Shown: positions 1-9,030, numbered from the stretch's first letter. The stretch is DNA of 64,000 bases from Nostoc cf. commune SO-36 (GCF_023734775.1 NZ_AP025732.1:868001-932000); one strand, 5' to 3'. The notes: generated by a model not told the origin, from the sequence alone. Numbers and translations are program-made.

Positions 1-139
1 GAATGATGGGGGCAGTACCAATCCATCCAACATGACCCGTTAGCCCAAAGCCCCAGGTTTCGAGATAACTCAGAGTCTGCGGTAAGCGCATTAGCAAGTG
101 CTGATTGTTCTCTGCTCGTGCAGAATCGTTACTAACCAT
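1..139 (-). CDS. Partial N-terminus of an unidentified protein, probably membrane
   Basis: A minus-strand reading frame starts with ATG at 139 and runs off the left edge, giving about 46 residues. It begins MVSNDSARAEN and continues with a Gly/Trp/Ile-rich stretch (LETWGFGLTGHVGWIGTAP) that looks like the entry to a first membrane segment of a multipass transporter. Only the N-terminus is visible, so I cannot name the family; an APC-type permease is one possibility, as a guess. Translation without interruption to the window edge and the protein-like composition are the main support. Confidence 0.45.
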   Translation of the reverse strand, partial: MVSNDSARAENNQHLLMRLPQTLSYLETWGFGLTGHVGWIGTAPII

Positions 140-459
140 TGTTTCTTAGTGAGATTTACTGACCTTTTCACTCAATAGCTGAATCTCGCTGTTTATAGCC
201 TCAGTATTACTGCTGAACTTTAGAAAAGATTAACTTAGTCGTTACTGAATTTTAGATTTTAGACTAACTAATGCCTAAAGATTTTTTCTTGAATAAAGAA
301 TTTTAAATTTGAGATTTGAGGTTTTTGCACGTAGCTTGACTATCATAACTAGTAGTATAAATTATTTTTATTCAGACCTTGATAAAAATACGCTATTTTC
401 AGATTTCCGACTTATTAAATAGGTCGGAAATCGGATCAATCATGAATGATTAAGTAGAG
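140..459. other. Intergenic region with a hairpin
   Basis: This AT-rich spacer of about 320 bases lies between the partial gene and parA. I see no credible ORF. Near parA it contains a 10-bp inverted repeat (GATTTCCGAC at 402-411, GTCGGAAATC at 423-432), which may end the parA transcript, although no clear T-run follows it on the minus strand. Confidence 0.5.
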
Positions 460-1344
460 CTATAGCTTTTGCAACAATTCTTGAGTTAACTGAAAGAAAG
501 CTTTTGAACCTGCTGATTGAGGAGCATTTAAAACAGCTGGCATAAAACTATCAACAGCCTTAGCAACGTTGACATCAACTGGTATTTGCACCTTACAAAT
601 TTTTTCTACGCCAAAATCTTCAACAACGCGATGCATTACTTGTTTATAGTATCTCCCAGTGAGAAGGTTAGCACTGGACATACTAAATACAATTCCCAGC
701 ATTTTTATATCTATCTTGGTTTCATGTCCATGACTATCTTTTAATTGGGCAATCCGTCTTTCTAGCAGTTGAATACCCACTACCGATAAGGGTTCTGGTT
801 TAGCAGGAAGGATGTAGAAATCGCTGGCAGCTAAAGCGCTACGAGTCAATAAATTATAGCCAGGGGCACAATCGAGAAGGATAAAGTCATATTCTTGACG
901 TACTGGTTTTAAGATGTTATTTATTAAAACTCTTTCAAAGCGATTCCAAATCGTTTCAAAGTCTTGCTCACCCAAAGCAGTTGCTTGTTGATGCAGCATT
1001 TCTGAAACAACAAATTCATCATACAAATCAATATCTCCTGGTAATAAATCTAGCCCGGGAAGATTACAAACCTGGGATTGAATAATATCCTGAATTGTGA
1101 GTTTTGCTTGGGGAACTGGATTAATAACTTCGTCTATTAGATACCTAAATGTCTTACTTTGTTTACGACGTTTGGCAAAATCTAAAGGCGACATCAAACT
1201 GAGTGTGGCGCTAATTTGGCTGTCTAAATCAAGGACAAGCACCCGCTTGCCATGATTTTTAGCTAGACAGGTAGCTAAGTTGACGGTGAGAGTGGTTTTA
1301 CCAACACCACCTTTCATATTTGCAGTAGCAATTACATATCCCAT
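460..1344 (-). CDS. ParA/MinD-family ATPase
   Basis: This is a ParA-type (SIMIBI class) ATPase of about 294 residues. The deviant Walker A motif KGGVGKTT follows ATANM close to the N-terminus, the Walker A' region reads VLVLDLDSQ, and LLDCAPG is the Walker B-like motif. Proteins of this family segregate DNA or position cellular cargo by ATP-driven dimerisation. I chose the ATG at 1344 because family members start just before the beta strand leading into the P-loop; an in-frame upstream start at 1374 adds ten poorly conserved residues. No ParB partner lies next to it, so the cargo cannot be assigned. The upstream region has an unusual palindrome and direct repeats. Function as a ParA-type ATPase is clear; a role in chromosome or plasmid partition is inference. 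Confidence 0.9.
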   Translation of the reverse strand: MGYVIATANMKGGVGKTTLTVNLATCLAKNHGKRVLVLDLDSQISATLSLMSPLDFAKRRKQSKTFRYLIDEVINPVPQAKLTIQDIIQSQVCNLPGLDLLPGDIDLYDEFVVSEMLHQQATALGEQDFETIWNRFERVLINNILKPVRQEYDFILLDCAPGYNLLTRSALAASDFYILPAKPEPLSVVGIQLLERRIAQLKDSHGHETKIDIKMLGIVFSMSSANLLTGRYYKQVMHRVVEDFGVEKICKVQIPVDVNVAKAVDSFMPAVLNAPQSAGSKAFFQLTQELLQKL

Positions 1345-1378
1345 TGATTGAGTCCTCTGTTGACGCATTCCCATCGAT

Positions 1379-1496
1379 TAGTCTGTCAAGAAATAATTGA
1401 GGGGTGTGGATTGTTCGTAGTTTATGCTTTAGCGCTAAAGTATAAACTACGAACCTATCAAATTAAACTTGACCGACTTTCTAGTAGTCTGTCAAG
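1379..1496. repeat. 42-nt palindrome between 12-nt direct repeats, upstream of parA
   Basis: TAGTCTGTCAAG occurs at 1379-1390 and again at 1485-1496. Between them, 1413-1454 is an almost perfect palindrome with arms of 21 nt (20 of 21 pair, no loop) centred on TTTAGCGCTAAAG. It could form a cruciform, be a dispersed repeat, or act as an operator for the adjacent parA-type gene. Confidence 0.7.
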
Positions 1497-1807
1497 GTAA
1501 CTTGACTTTCGTTAACTTGCTCGACTACTAAGTAGCGTATACCCCTTTTGATATCTTAAATCTTCCATTAAATTTAATATTTTTGGTAATTCAAAAGATA
1601 AGAGCGATCGCTCTCATCAAAGCAATTATAGAGGTATTGACAAATACAGTAGTCCTAAATCAATTGTGAGAAAATAATAGTGTTGTGAATATCACTAAGT
1701 ATTGGGTGCAAAATGTGGATGCATTTGCTAATTGAATTGAACGAAGCAGATCGATAATTTCGTGAAATCAAAGGCGCATTTACACACAAACTTATAAGGT
1801 AGTTAAA
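1497..1807. promoter_or_regulatory. Intergenic region upstream of the 2TM gene
   Basis: About 310 bases without a credible gene. It contains one GAGCGATCGCTC HIP1 site near 1602-1613 and presumably the promoter of the downstream 2TM gene, for which I see no diagnostic motif. A purine-rich AAGG lies about 9 nt before the ATG at 1808. Confidence 0.4.
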
Positions 1808-2218
1808 ATGACTTACGATTCAGAAGATATAGAACAAATTCTGCAAAAAGCACTTGCTCGTAAAGGCAAAGGTGAATTTTCACGAGAACAGCTTTTAGAA
1901 ATGGCATCTGAGTTAGGCATTTCTTCTAATATTTTGGAAACAACTGAACAAAAGTGGTTGCTTCAACAAGAAGAGGAACGTTCCCGACACAGATTTAATA
2001 CTTTCCGGCGCAGAGCCTTTTGGTCAAACTTTGTTTCTTTCCTAGCAGTGAATTTATTCCTGATTCTTTTAAATTTAATCACTAGCCCTAGTTATTTTTG
2101 GGCTATTTTCCCAGTATTAGGATGGGGGTTAGGGATATTTTTTCATTGGTGGAGTGTTTATCAAAGTAAATCAGAGGATTACGAGATCGCTTTTCAGAAA
2201 TGGCGTACACAAAATTAA
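1808..2218 (+). CDS. 2TM domain-containing protein
   Basis: A 136-residue protein with a soluble N-terminal half and a hydrophobic C-terminal half. Residues 1-50 are predicted helical and acidic (DSEDIEQILQKALARKGKG) and resemble the short N-terminal domain found in cyanobacterial 2TM-domain proteins. A basic segment (RHRFNTFRRRAFW, about 60-72) is followed by two closely spaced hydrophobic segments, about 73-90 and 97-112, and a polar tail. This is the arrangement of the 2TM domain family, which otherwise appears on histidine kinases and small membrane proteins. The gene stands alone, with a hairpin about 90 nt downstream. No biochemical function can be read from the sequence. Confidence 0.75.
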   Translation: MTYDSEDIEQILQKALARKGKGEFSREQLLEMASELGISSNILETTEQKWLLQQEEERSRHRFNTFRRRAFWSNFVSFLAVNLFLILLNLITSPSYFWAIFPVLGWGLGIFFHWWSVYQSKSEDYEIAFQKWRTQN

Positions 2219-2306
2219 CTTCTCCTTTAACGATCAATCTCAGATATTCAGCGATCGCTATTTTCTAAATTTGTACCTCCTTCTAGATAAAATCTTCCAT
2301 AAACTA

Positions 2307-2336
2307 CTCACATTCACCGTCAGGGGTGAGTGTGAG
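2307..2336 (+). terminator. Hairpin downstream of the 2TM gene
   Basis: CTCACATTCACC at 2307-2318 pairs with GGTGAGTGTGAG at 2325-2336 (11 of 12 positions, 6-nt loop). It is followed by CTTTATAATTT rather than a clean T-run, so it is a plausible but not textbook terminator. Confidence 0.4.
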
Positions 2337-2556
2337 CTTTATAATTTATAGGGAATTGCCTCTAACATCGCAAATTAAGTAAATTTGGGCAATCTTAAAC
2401 TTGAAGAGTTGTATAATCACGACCTTTGATCCTTATCCTTGTGCTTGCCAATTTGCCAAAATAGAGCTGTAGGCTAGAAGAACTACGTTTTAAGAAGCTT
2501 GATTGCCTACACTCAGCAGCAAGAGCCGGCTGGTTAACAAGTAAGAGGAAGGGAAT

Positions 2557-2883
2557 ATGGACAACAGTAACAACTGGTTACAACAGCTAATGATGGTGGG
2601 TCTTGGCACAACGTCTATAGTCGCAGAAAAACTGCGGCAAGTCAGCGATGATTTAGTCAAAGACGGTAAGCTCAATCCTGAGCAAGCCAAGGCAGTAATA
2701 GATGATATTGCCCAGCAGTTAAAGTCGGAGCAGGGAAACTTCGATGTGCAAATGCAACGGCAAATGCGAAATATGATGCAGGATTTGGGGGTGGCTCGCC
2801 AGTCAGAAGTGGACGAACTGAGGGGTAGAATTGACCGTTTAGAGCGGCAATTGCGCGATTTAGAAAATAAGCTTTGGCGTTAG
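2557..2883 (+). CDS. Phasin-like coiled-coil protein
   Basis: A 108-residue protein preceded by a good ribosome binding site (AAGAGGAAGGG, then ATG). Residues 1-25 are amphipathic (NNWLQQLMMVGLGTTSIVAEKL). They are followed by a helical region with DDLVKDGKLNPEQAKAVIDD, and the last 40 residues form a charged coiled coil (VDELRGRIDRLERQLRDLENKL). The order of an amphipathic N-terminus, a linker with KDGKLNPEQA, and a C-terminal leucine-zipper-like coil matches the PhaF/PhaI phasin-type family that coats polyhydroxyalkanoate granules or binds lipids. No pha genes are nearby, so granule binding is inference. It may be a general stress or membrane-associated oligomer instead. Confidence 0.65.
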   Translation: MDNSNNWLQQLMMVGLGTTSIVAEKLRQVSDDLVKDGKLNPEQAKAVIDDIAQQLKSEQGNFDVQMQRQMRNMMQDLGVARQSEVDELRGRIDRLERQLRDLENKLWR

Positions 2884-2961
2884 AATGCCCTTTCTGATTT
2901 AAACTAAATGTGTCCTGTTGGTAATTTTTTTGCCAGGATACCTAAGTAAGGAGAACTGATT

Positions 2962-3483
2962 TTGAAACCAATTTTCCTCAGCGTGGCGTTCATGCTGATG
3001 TGTGTTGTGCTTTTGGTTGTGGGGCAAGTAGGCAGTAAACAGAATACTGCCATTGCTGCCGAGTTAACCCAAACGCCGCCAGCGTCCACAACTGTAACTG
3101 AAAACAATATCTTAATTGCGAGTAATACTATGTCTGATGCTAATGCCGTAACCACTCCCTCTGGATTAAAGTATGTGGAGTTAAAAGAGGGGACTGGGGC
3201 GACTCCTAAACCGGGACAAACGGTTGAAGTTCACTATGTCGGCACTTTAGAAAATGGTACTCAGTTTGATAGTTCACGCGATCGCGGTCAACCCTTCAGC
3301 TTTAAAATTGGCGCTGGACAGGTAATCAAAGGTTGGGATGAAGGACTTAGCACCATGAAAGTAGGCGGTCTTCGTCAGTTAATCATCCCCTCTGAGTTAG
3401 GCTATGGCGCTCGTGGTGCTGGTGGCGTAATTCCACCCAATGCAACTCTAATTTTTGAAGTGGAATTGCTGGGAGTTAAATAA
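2962..3483 (+). CDS. FKBP-type peptidyl-prolyl isomerase, exported
   Basis: A 173-residue FKBP isomerase. The start codon is TTG, supported by TAAGGAG located about 9 nt upstream and by the signal-like N-terminus that begins exactly there: a hydrophobic segment at residues 4-22, then a low-complexity Thr/Ala/Asn linker to about 65. The FKBP domain spans about 66-173. It contains [28 protein letters not shown], the substrate-pocket residues of [18 protein letters not shown], and [14 protein letters not shown], which are all hallmark positions for proline isomerisation. It probably acts in the periplasm or thylakoid lumen as a folding helper. It is of full length for the single-domain exported class. 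Downstream lies a heptamer repeat, not a terminator. Confidence 0.92.
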   Translation: MKPIFLSVAFMLMCVVLLVVGQVGSKQNTAIAAELTQTPPASTTVTENNILIASNTMSDANAVTTPSGLKYVELKEGTGATPKPGQTVEVHYVGTLENGTQFDSSRDRGQPFSFKIGAGQVIKGWDEGLSTMKVGGLRQLIIPSELGYGARGAGGVIPPNATLIFEVELLGVK

Positions 3484-3552
3484 AGATTGGGGCATTGGGC
3501 ATGGGGCATGGGGCATTGGCTTTTCCCAGTACCCAATCCCCAGTCCCCAATT
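3484..3552. repeat. Short tandem heptamer-type repeat (GGGGCAT family)
   Basis: The spacer between the FKBP gene and dnaB contains degenerate units of GGGCATT, GGGGCAT and CCCAATC in head-to-tail and inverted orientation. These resemble the short tandemly repeated repetitive sequences of heterocystous cyanobacteria. Similar arrays occur at about 31140, 32170, 46250 and 63545 in this window. Confidence 0.7.
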
Positions 3553-3558
3553 CAACGG

Positions 3559-6189
3559 CTAAATTTTTAAATTTTGAAACTTTGTAAATTGTGGATTAAA
3601 CAAAAGTTTCGCAGTCCCTGTAGGGCCGTTGCGATGTTTAGCTATAATTACTTCTGCAATGCCGCGATCGGGAGTATCGGGAGAGTAGTATTCATCGCGG
3701 TATAACATTATTACTAAATCGGCGTCTTGTTCAATGGAATTGTGAACAATAATATTATTTGCAACAAAATTATGCAAACCAGGAACGGTGAGGTCAAATA
3801 CTTCTTCCTCGCCACTATATTCAATTGAAACTATTTCATCCCAATAAACATCACTTTTGGCAAGAGTAACCAGTTTAGATGATTGAACAATGTTGCCAAC
3901 TTTTAAAGCTCTTTCTCGACTTAAATTTACTTTGTAAAGAGTAGAGCCACAATACGAAACTCCAATAGAGGTTTGTAATATCCGTGTGGTGAAGCCGATA
4001 GCTTGCATCGCGGGTACAACATCTATTTTCCAAACATCCTTCGGAATTATATCTCTATTAGGATTGTGAATCGAGTTTTCAAGGTGTTGAAAAATCTGTT
4101 GGAGCAAACCTAGCTTATATTCTCCTACGGCTCCAACATGAACAATAAATAATTGCAGATTAGGCTTACCAGTGATTATTACATGATATTGGTTTCTACC
4201 TTTGCCAACTTGAGGAACTGTCCTTAATGTTGCATTAATACCAAGCCTTAATAAAAGTGTCTGTACATCAAAAGCTAGTCTCTCACTACTGCTTGCATAA
4301 AATGCAATAGGTCTTGGCTTTTTTCCTGCAATTAAGTTGATACAACCATCTGTACTCCAAAGGTGTCTTATAAAGCACGCTATTAACTCTTGGGATTGTG
4401 AGAACAATTCTTGAGGTACAAATTTTTCGTAAGACCTTAAACCAAAAACACCGAGAGAGTCTAGCCATTTGGCTATTGGATTTCTCACACGATGAGTTAG
4501 ATTCTGTGCTGCGGATAAGTAAACTTGATACCACCCACGTTCAGGTGAAATTCTAGGAACAATTGAATCTCCAAAAACTTCTGTTGCCAAGAAAGCAACA
4601 TTCTGAGCTAAATCTATCTCTCTGGTAGTGTACTGTATGGCATGACGTGGCAATGTACAACCATCGCCAATTAAATGCCCTAATAATGCAACTTCGGCAT
4701 AAGTCATGGTTTGTTTACCAGGACTGGGGAGATTTCTTGGTAAACATAGATGTTCTTTAGGAGTTAATTCATCAAGTCTCTTCCAGCTATTAATTGTTAA
4801 AAACTTGTGATTACCTGTGGCACGGATTTTCCGACCCAATCGAGTTTTTAAAGTAAACAGAGGCTTTATACCAGTCGAAAAAGCATTGCTAACAATTGCC
4901 TTTTCTAGCTGCATTGTAGCTTCGTTCAATGCCCAAACTGCAAAACCAGATTTACCTACTAATTCCTTAATTGGTACTTGCAGTCCGCTATCTGATAATG
5001 TCACCAAACTATCGCCTGCTAAACAACCAGATTCTCTCAAATCAGATAACATTGGACGCTTATTAGTGCGTGCTTCCACTCCTCGACTCAACTGAGATAA
5101 AGCAATAACTGGTACAGATAATTCCCGCGCTAAACCTTTAAGTTGACGCGTAATTTTTGATAATTCTTGTACGCGATTATCACCTGCTCCTTCCATCAAT
5201 TGCAGGTAATCTATGACAATTAATCCTAATTCAGTTCCAATTTCAGCTTGCAATCTTCTTGACTGACTACGCATTTGTGTAACTGTAATATTTGGCGTGT
5301 CATCAATATAAATTGGCATTTCAGAGAGGATACCAATAGCACGGCTTAAAGGTTCCCACTGTGTTTGACTCAGCCGCCCAGTTCGCAAATAACTACTTTC
5401 AATTTGCGCTTCACTAGCTAATAAACGTTGTGTCAGTTGCTCTTTTGACATTTCCAAGCTGAAAAAAGCAACTGGTAATTTATAAGAAGCGGCGATATTA
5501 TGAGCAAGGTTTAAGCAAAATGCGGTTTTCCCCATTGATGGCCTGCCAGCGACAATAATCAAATCAGAACGCTGAAAGCCGCTAGTCATCGCATCTAAAT
5601 CATAAAATCCGCAGGGAATTCCAGGTAAGGCGATGCCTTGATTTCGATCCTCAATATCTTGAAAATTATTAATTAAAGTATCAGAAATGTGGACTAAACC
5701 CGATTGGGGACGCTCTTGAGTAACTCCGAATACTTTCTGTTCTGCTTGATCTAGAACAACTGGTAACTCGGTTTCTGTCTCGTAACCAAGATGTACAATT
5801 TCATTGCCAGCTTTAATTAACTGTCGCCGCAGGTATTTTTCCATCACCAACCCTGCTAAGGCGTCGATGTTAACTGCTGACACTGTGCGGTCTACCAATG
5901 TTGCTAATTTATTTCTGCCGCCAATGCGGACTAGCAACTCATGGTCAGTTAGCCAACTTGTGACTGAGAGTAAGTCTGTGGGTTTACCTTGAGTGTGGAG
6001 CCTTACAGCTGCTTGATAAATATCTTTGTGAGCGCTAATGTAAAAAGCTTCGGGAAGGAGGCGATCGCTCACTCGACTAATCGCTTCTGGATCTAGCAAA
6101 ATACCCCCCAAAATCGCTTCTTCCGCCTCAATATTTTGTGGTGGGAGGCGATTGCTACCATCGCCTTGAAAATTCAATTCTTCAGCCAT
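3559..6189 (-). CDS. dnaB: Replicative DNA helicase DnaB, intein-containing precursor
   Basis: An 876-residue precursor of the hexameric replicative helicase. The N-extein (1-388) has the DnaB N-terminal domain, the Walker A region AGRPSMGKTA (about 214-223), and VIDYLQLMEG with Walker B. The C-extein (818-876) starts SIEQDADLV and completes the RecA-like core. Between them, at 389-817, sits an intein inserted after LSDLRESG, the well-known DnaB site shared with the Synechocystis DnaB intein. The ligated helicase would be 447 residues, the usual length. The gene follows rplI (129 nt gap), a conserved bacterial arrangement. All catalytic helicase motifs are intact, so function depends on splicing. 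The start matches the family (MAEELNFQGDGSNRLPPQNIEAE). Confidence 0.97.
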   Translation of the reverse strand: MAEELNFQGDGSNRLPPQNIEAEEAILGGILLDPEAISRVSDRLLPEAFYISAHKDIYQAAVRLHTQGKPTDLLSVTSWLTDHELLVRIGGRNKLATLVDRTVSAVNIDALAGLVMEKYLRRQLIKAGNEIVHLGYETETELPVVLDQAEQKVFGVTQERPQSGLVHISDTLINNFQDIEDRNQGIALPGIPCGFYDLDAMTSGFQRSDLIIVAGRPSMGKTAFCLNLAHNIAASYKLPVAFFSLEMSKEQLTQRLLASEAQIESSYLRTGRLSQTQWEPLSRAIGILSEMPIYIDDTPNITVTQMRSQSRRLQAEIGTELGLIVIDYLQLMEGAGDNRVQELSKITRQLKGLARELSVPVIALSQLSRGVEARTNKRPMLSDLRESGCLAGDSLVTLSDSGLQVPIKELVGKSGFAVWALNEATMQLEKAIVSNAFSTGIKPLFTLKTRLGRKIRATGNHKFLTINSWKRLDELTPKEHLCLPRNLPSPGKQTMTYAEVALLGHLIGDGCTLPRHAIQYTTREIDLAQNVAFLATEVFGDSIVPRISPERGWYQVYLSAAQNLTHRVRNPIAKWLDSLGVFGLRSYEKFVPQELFSQSQELIACFIRHLWSTDGCINLIAGKKPRPIAFYASSSERLAFDVQTLLLRLGINATLRTVPQVGKGRNQYHVIITGKPNLQLFIVHVGAVGEYKLGLLQQIFQHLENSIHNPNRDIIPKDVWKIDVVPAMQAIGFTTRILQTSIGVSYCGSTLYKVNLSRERALKVGNIVQSSKLVTLAKSDVYWDEIVSIEYSGEEEVFDLTVPGLHNFVANNIIVHNSIEQDADLVIMLYRDEYYSPDTPDRGIAEVIIAKHRNGPTGTAKLLFNPQFTKFQNLKI
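3739..5025 (-). other. DnaB intein with LAGLIDADG homing endonuclease
   Basis: A 429-residue in-frame intein occupies residues 389-817 of DnaB. It starts with Cys (CLAGDSLV), contains the block B TXXH-like motif (ATGNHKFL), and ends with FVANNIIVHN before a Ser of the C-extein, which gives the standard Cys1, His-Asn terminal and Ser+1 residues needed for protein splicing. The centre holds two LAGLIDADG-like motifs, ALLGHLIGDG (about 501-510) and LIACFIRHLWSTDG (about 602-615), so the homing endonuclease domain looks full-length and potentially active. Length and insertion site match the Synechocystis DnaB intein. Confidence 0.93.
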
Positions 6190-6218
6190 AAACGATTTTA
6201 GTTTTGATATTTTGCTAG

Positions 6219-6238
6219 AGACGCGATTAATCGCGTCT
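6219..6238. repeat. 20-nt perfect palindrome between rplI and dnaB
   Basis: AGACGCGATTAATCGCGTCT is a perfect palindrome in the 129-nt spacer. Related copies appear at 42007-42058 (as a longer stem-loop) and about 46530 (AGACGCAATTAATCG), so it is a dispersed repeat rather than a gene-specific operator. It is followed by tandem GGAGTTA repeats. Confidence 0.7.
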
Positions 6239-6317
6239 GTACAGGAGTTAGGAGTTAGGAGTTATTAATTCACTTTTAGTTCCTTTGCTCCCTCCATGCC
6301 TGCATCTCCCTCCTGAG

Positions 6318-6776
6318 TTAACTAGCAACTACTTGAATATTGACTTGCGCCGCTACTTCAGAATGCAGCTTAATTTCGGCTTGATAAGTACCAAGGTGGT
6401 TAATATCCGGGATGGTAATCCCACGCCGATCGATTTCTTGACCGGTGGCTGCCTTAATTGCATCTACAACATCTTGGGTGGTGATAGTACCGAAAATTGC
6501 TTCGTTTTCACCAACTGGCTTGGCAATTGTCAGGCTGCTAATTTTTTCTAAAGATTCTTTTTGCTCAAGAGCTTGTTGTCTAAGTTCTAATTGCCGTTGA
6601 CGTTCTTGCTCCCGACGACGTTCTACTTGCTTGAGAATGCCAGGAGTGGCATTGGTTGCCAATTTTTGGGGAATCAGATAATTACGAGCGTAGCCAGGAG
6701 CTACTTCCACTAAGTCGCCAGATTTTCCTAGCTTACTGATATCCTGATTTAAAACTAACTGCACACGTTTCGCCAT
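6318..6776 (-). CDS. rplI: 50S ribosomal protein L9
   Basis: Ribosomal protein bL9, which binds 23S rRNA at the base of the L1 stalk. I placed the start at the ATG at 6776 (152 residues) because all L9 proteins begin like [21 protein letters not shown]; the longer open frame to 6854 adds 26 non-conserved residues. The N-domain contains the signature [19 protein letters not shown] (about 22-40). A long charged connecting helix ([17 protein letters not shown]) leads to the C-terminal domain ending [16 protein letters not shown]. It precedes dnaB on the same strand, the common rplI-dnaB neighbourhood. Nothing is missing. Confidence 0.97.
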   Translation of the reverse strand: MAKRVQLVLNQDISKLGKSGDLVEVAPGYARNYLIPQKLATNATPGILKQVERRREQERQRQLELRQQALEQKESLEKISSLTIAKPVGENEAIFGTITTQDVVDAIKAATGQEIDRRGITIPDINHLGTYQAEIKLHSEVAAQVNIQVVAS

Positions 6777-6997
6777 CGTTTTTCGTTTTTCCTGTAAAAT
6801 CTGATTAATTTGGGTTTGGGTAAGATAGCTCACAATGTCAGTGCTGTATTCCAAGCTTCTTGGCCTAATACCCTAAAGCTTACAGATCCTAGCGAAAGGA
6901 AGGGTGCGATCGCAACTATTAGCGCTAGAAAGTTGGAGAGATAAGTGAGCAGGGGAAGCAGGGGAAGAATAATTAATGACAGACAAATGACAAATGA

Positions 6998-7771
6998 CTA
7001 AAAATTATTTCTCATTTCCCGTATCCGCGTAAAAGTTTGCACTCCATCGCTACTTTTAACGGTTAATTGTAATGATGGCTCATCCCAACGTAAAAAAGGA
7101 TTGGTTCGCTTCTCCACTCCTAGCAGCGAGGGAATGGTAGCTTCTCCTCGACTACGGTAAGCCTTCACTTCATTGAAGCGCTTTTGTAAGTCGGCGTTAT
7201 CACTATCCACAGTTAGGGCAAATTGCAGGTTTTTTAAAGTGTATTCGTGGGCACACCAAACGCGTGTATCATCAGGTAGAGAGCGCAGTTTGCTTAAAGA
7301 GTCCACCATTTGGGTCGGTGTTCCTTCAAACAAGCGGCCGCAACCGCCAGAAAATAAGGTATCACCGCAAAACAAATCGCCTGTCTCACCAGCTTTTTCA
7401 GCAGGAAAGTAGTAAACGATGTGAGCGCGGGTATGCCCAGGAACAAAGATAACTTCAGCTATGCGGTCTGCAAATTGAACGCGATCGCTTTGTTGCAAAA
7501 ATACCTGCTGACCAGGAATTCTACCACGATCCTCAACTCCTCCATAAACTATCACTTGGGGAAATTGTTTTATCAACTCTTTATTACCACCCACATGATC
7601 GTTATGGTGATGGGTGTTAAAAATTGCTACCAACTCAGCTTTTAATTCTGCCAGTTTCTTTAATACTGGTTCAGCCTCAGCTGGATCGACAACAGCAGCA
7701 ATATTTTGTTTGTAGTCGTGTAACAAGAATATGTAGTTGTCTGAGAGTGCTTCCAAACGGATTACCTGCAT
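6998..7771 (-). CDS. gloB: Hydroxyacylglutathione hydrolase (glyoxalase II)
   Basis: A 257-residue metallo-beta-lactamase-fold thioesterase that hydrolyses S-lactoylglutathione to lactate and glutathione, the second step of methylglyoxal detoxification. The metal-binding signature [10 protein letters not shown] lies at 53-62, with further ligands at His113 (VPGHTRAH), Asp137 (FCGDTLF) and His175 (WCAHEY). The C-terminal substrate-binding region with [11 protein letters not shown] is typical of GloB and separates it from general MBL-fold hydrolases. The length is normal. It is a single gene; the protein should be cytosolic. The region after the stop holds short ACAAATG-type repeats. Confidence 0.95.
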   Translation of the reverse strand: MQVIRLEALSDNYIFLLHDYKQNIAAVVDPAEAEPVLKKLAELKAELVAIFNTHHHNDHVGGNKELIKQFPQVIVYGGVEDRGRIPGQQVFLQQSDRVQFADRIAEVIFVPGHTRAHIVYYFPAEKAGETGDLFCGDTLFSGGCGRLFEGTPTQMVDSLSKLRSLPDDTRVWCAHEYTLKNLQFALTVDSDNADLQKRFNEVKAYRSRGEATIPSLLGVEKRTNPFLRWDEPSLQLTVKSSDGVQTFTRIREMRNNF

Positions 7772-8170
7772 TACCTCTGCCTCCCTTACAACATAAATGC
7801 TTGGTATTGAGTAGCAATCCTACATTCGAGCGAAAATAGTGCTACCTCCACAAACTATATCAAGTATTTGTACTTTGGTTATTCTAACTATATCCAATAT
7901 TAACTATGATATTATATAACCGCGCTTTTACAGTGATTATACTTATGCAGAGTAAAATTCTGATGAATTTATCAGTGAATTTCCTCTGGGAATAACCACG
8001 AACATAAAGTTAGATTGATTTTATTCTTTTGTAATAAAAAATAATAGTCAAGTTTCAATTTAGCTTCTCTCTACTCTATTGGATTTGACTATAACTAAAA
8101 ATAGAGTAGGATTATTTGAAAATAATACATATCTAATTTACTAAGTAAGCAAGAATTTCTAATTTAAGTT
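7772..8170. promoter_or_regulatory. Divergent intergenic region gloB / glycan island
   Basis: A 399-base AT-rich spacer between divergently transcribed genes. It must contain the promoters of gloB and of the plus-strand glycosyltransferase cluster, but I cannot point to a convincing -10/-35 pair or regulator site. No ORF or RNA is apparent. Confidence 0.4.
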
Positions 8171-9013
8171 ATGTCAACACAAACTAGAGGATTTATTACA
8201 ATTCTAACTGGTCTTTACTCTTTTCAAGATTGCATTCATTTTCTGGCGGCGATTAGAAAATTTCATCAAGAACCAATCATTATTTTAATTGACCAAGTTC
8301 CCAGAGTACTCTATCCTTTTTTGAAGGCTTTCAAAAATGTAATTTTAAAGCCTGCTCCTACAAATGAAAATACAGTTTTAGCTTCACGGCAAGCAAAACT
8401 AGCTTTATATGCGGCCTCTGAGTTTGATAAAACGATTTATTTAGATTCAGATATTTGCTTACTTTCTGAGATTAATGATGTATTTGAATATTTGGATGAA
8501 TATGATTTTCTATTAACTGAGGATGTGCAACCTTCAATTCTCAAAGCTACGAACTTACTACGTGGAAAGCAAGAAGACCTTTTACCAAATGTTTTGCCAA
8601 TTTTGCAATCTATAGGTTTACCATTAGAAGCTGATAGCGTACAGTACAATGGCGGTTTTATGGCTTTTCGGAAAACAGAAGTAACCAAGGTATTCTTTGA
8701 AGAATTTGAACGTTATTTTGAAATTGTCAAGAACAACCAAGATAAATTACTTTTAAAAGATCAAGGGGCTTTTGCATCTGCGATCGCATCTGTACGCCCT
8801 TACATGAAAATACTCCCACCCACCTATAATTATCTGAGTAAGTGGCAAGATGCTTATAATATTCAAGATCAAATTAAAGTTCTTCATTGTACCTATCCTT
8901 ATCGACCCCAGTATGCTAAAAACATTACTCGTTCCTTCTATACAAGGGTTTTTGACAGATTTGCTAAAGTATTTTTACCTAATCAAGTTACCAATCCCTG
9001 GCGTACTAAATAA
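8171..9013 (+). CDS. GT-A fold glycosyltransferase, GT8-like
   Basis: A 280-residue protein with a nucleotide-sugar transferase fold. It starts with a beta strand (GFITILTGLYSF) and has a DxD-type metal site at 92-94 (YLDSDICLL). It has QYNGGFMAFRK further on, where GT8-like enzymes carry a conserved NGG/NSG motif, and KDQGAFASAI, which resembles the DQ acceptor-site motif of the same group. It has no signal peptide or membrane segment and should act on the cytoplasmic face. It opens a plus-strand run of glycan genes and is followed 17 nt later by a GT4 gene. Donor and acceptor are unknown. Confidence 0.75.
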   Translation: MSTQTRGFITILTGLYSFQDCIHFLAAIRKFHQEPIIILIDQVPRVLYPFLKAFKNVILKPAPTNENTVLASRQAKLALYAASEFDKTIYLDSDICLLSEINDVFEYLDEYDFLLTEDVQPSILKATNLLRGKQEDLLPNVLPILQSIGLPLEADSVQYNGGFMAFRKTEVTKVFFEEFERYFEIVKNNQDKLLLKDQGAFASAIASVRPYMKILPPTYNYLSKWQDAYNIQDQIKVLHCTYPYRPQYAKNITRSFYTRVFDRFAKVFLPNQVTNPWRTK

Positions 9014-9030
9014 AAATAAGTATAAAAATA

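Noticed and set aside
4817..5095. Plus-strand ORF inside dnaB
   Set aside because: It is antisense to the dnaB intein junction and has no independent support.
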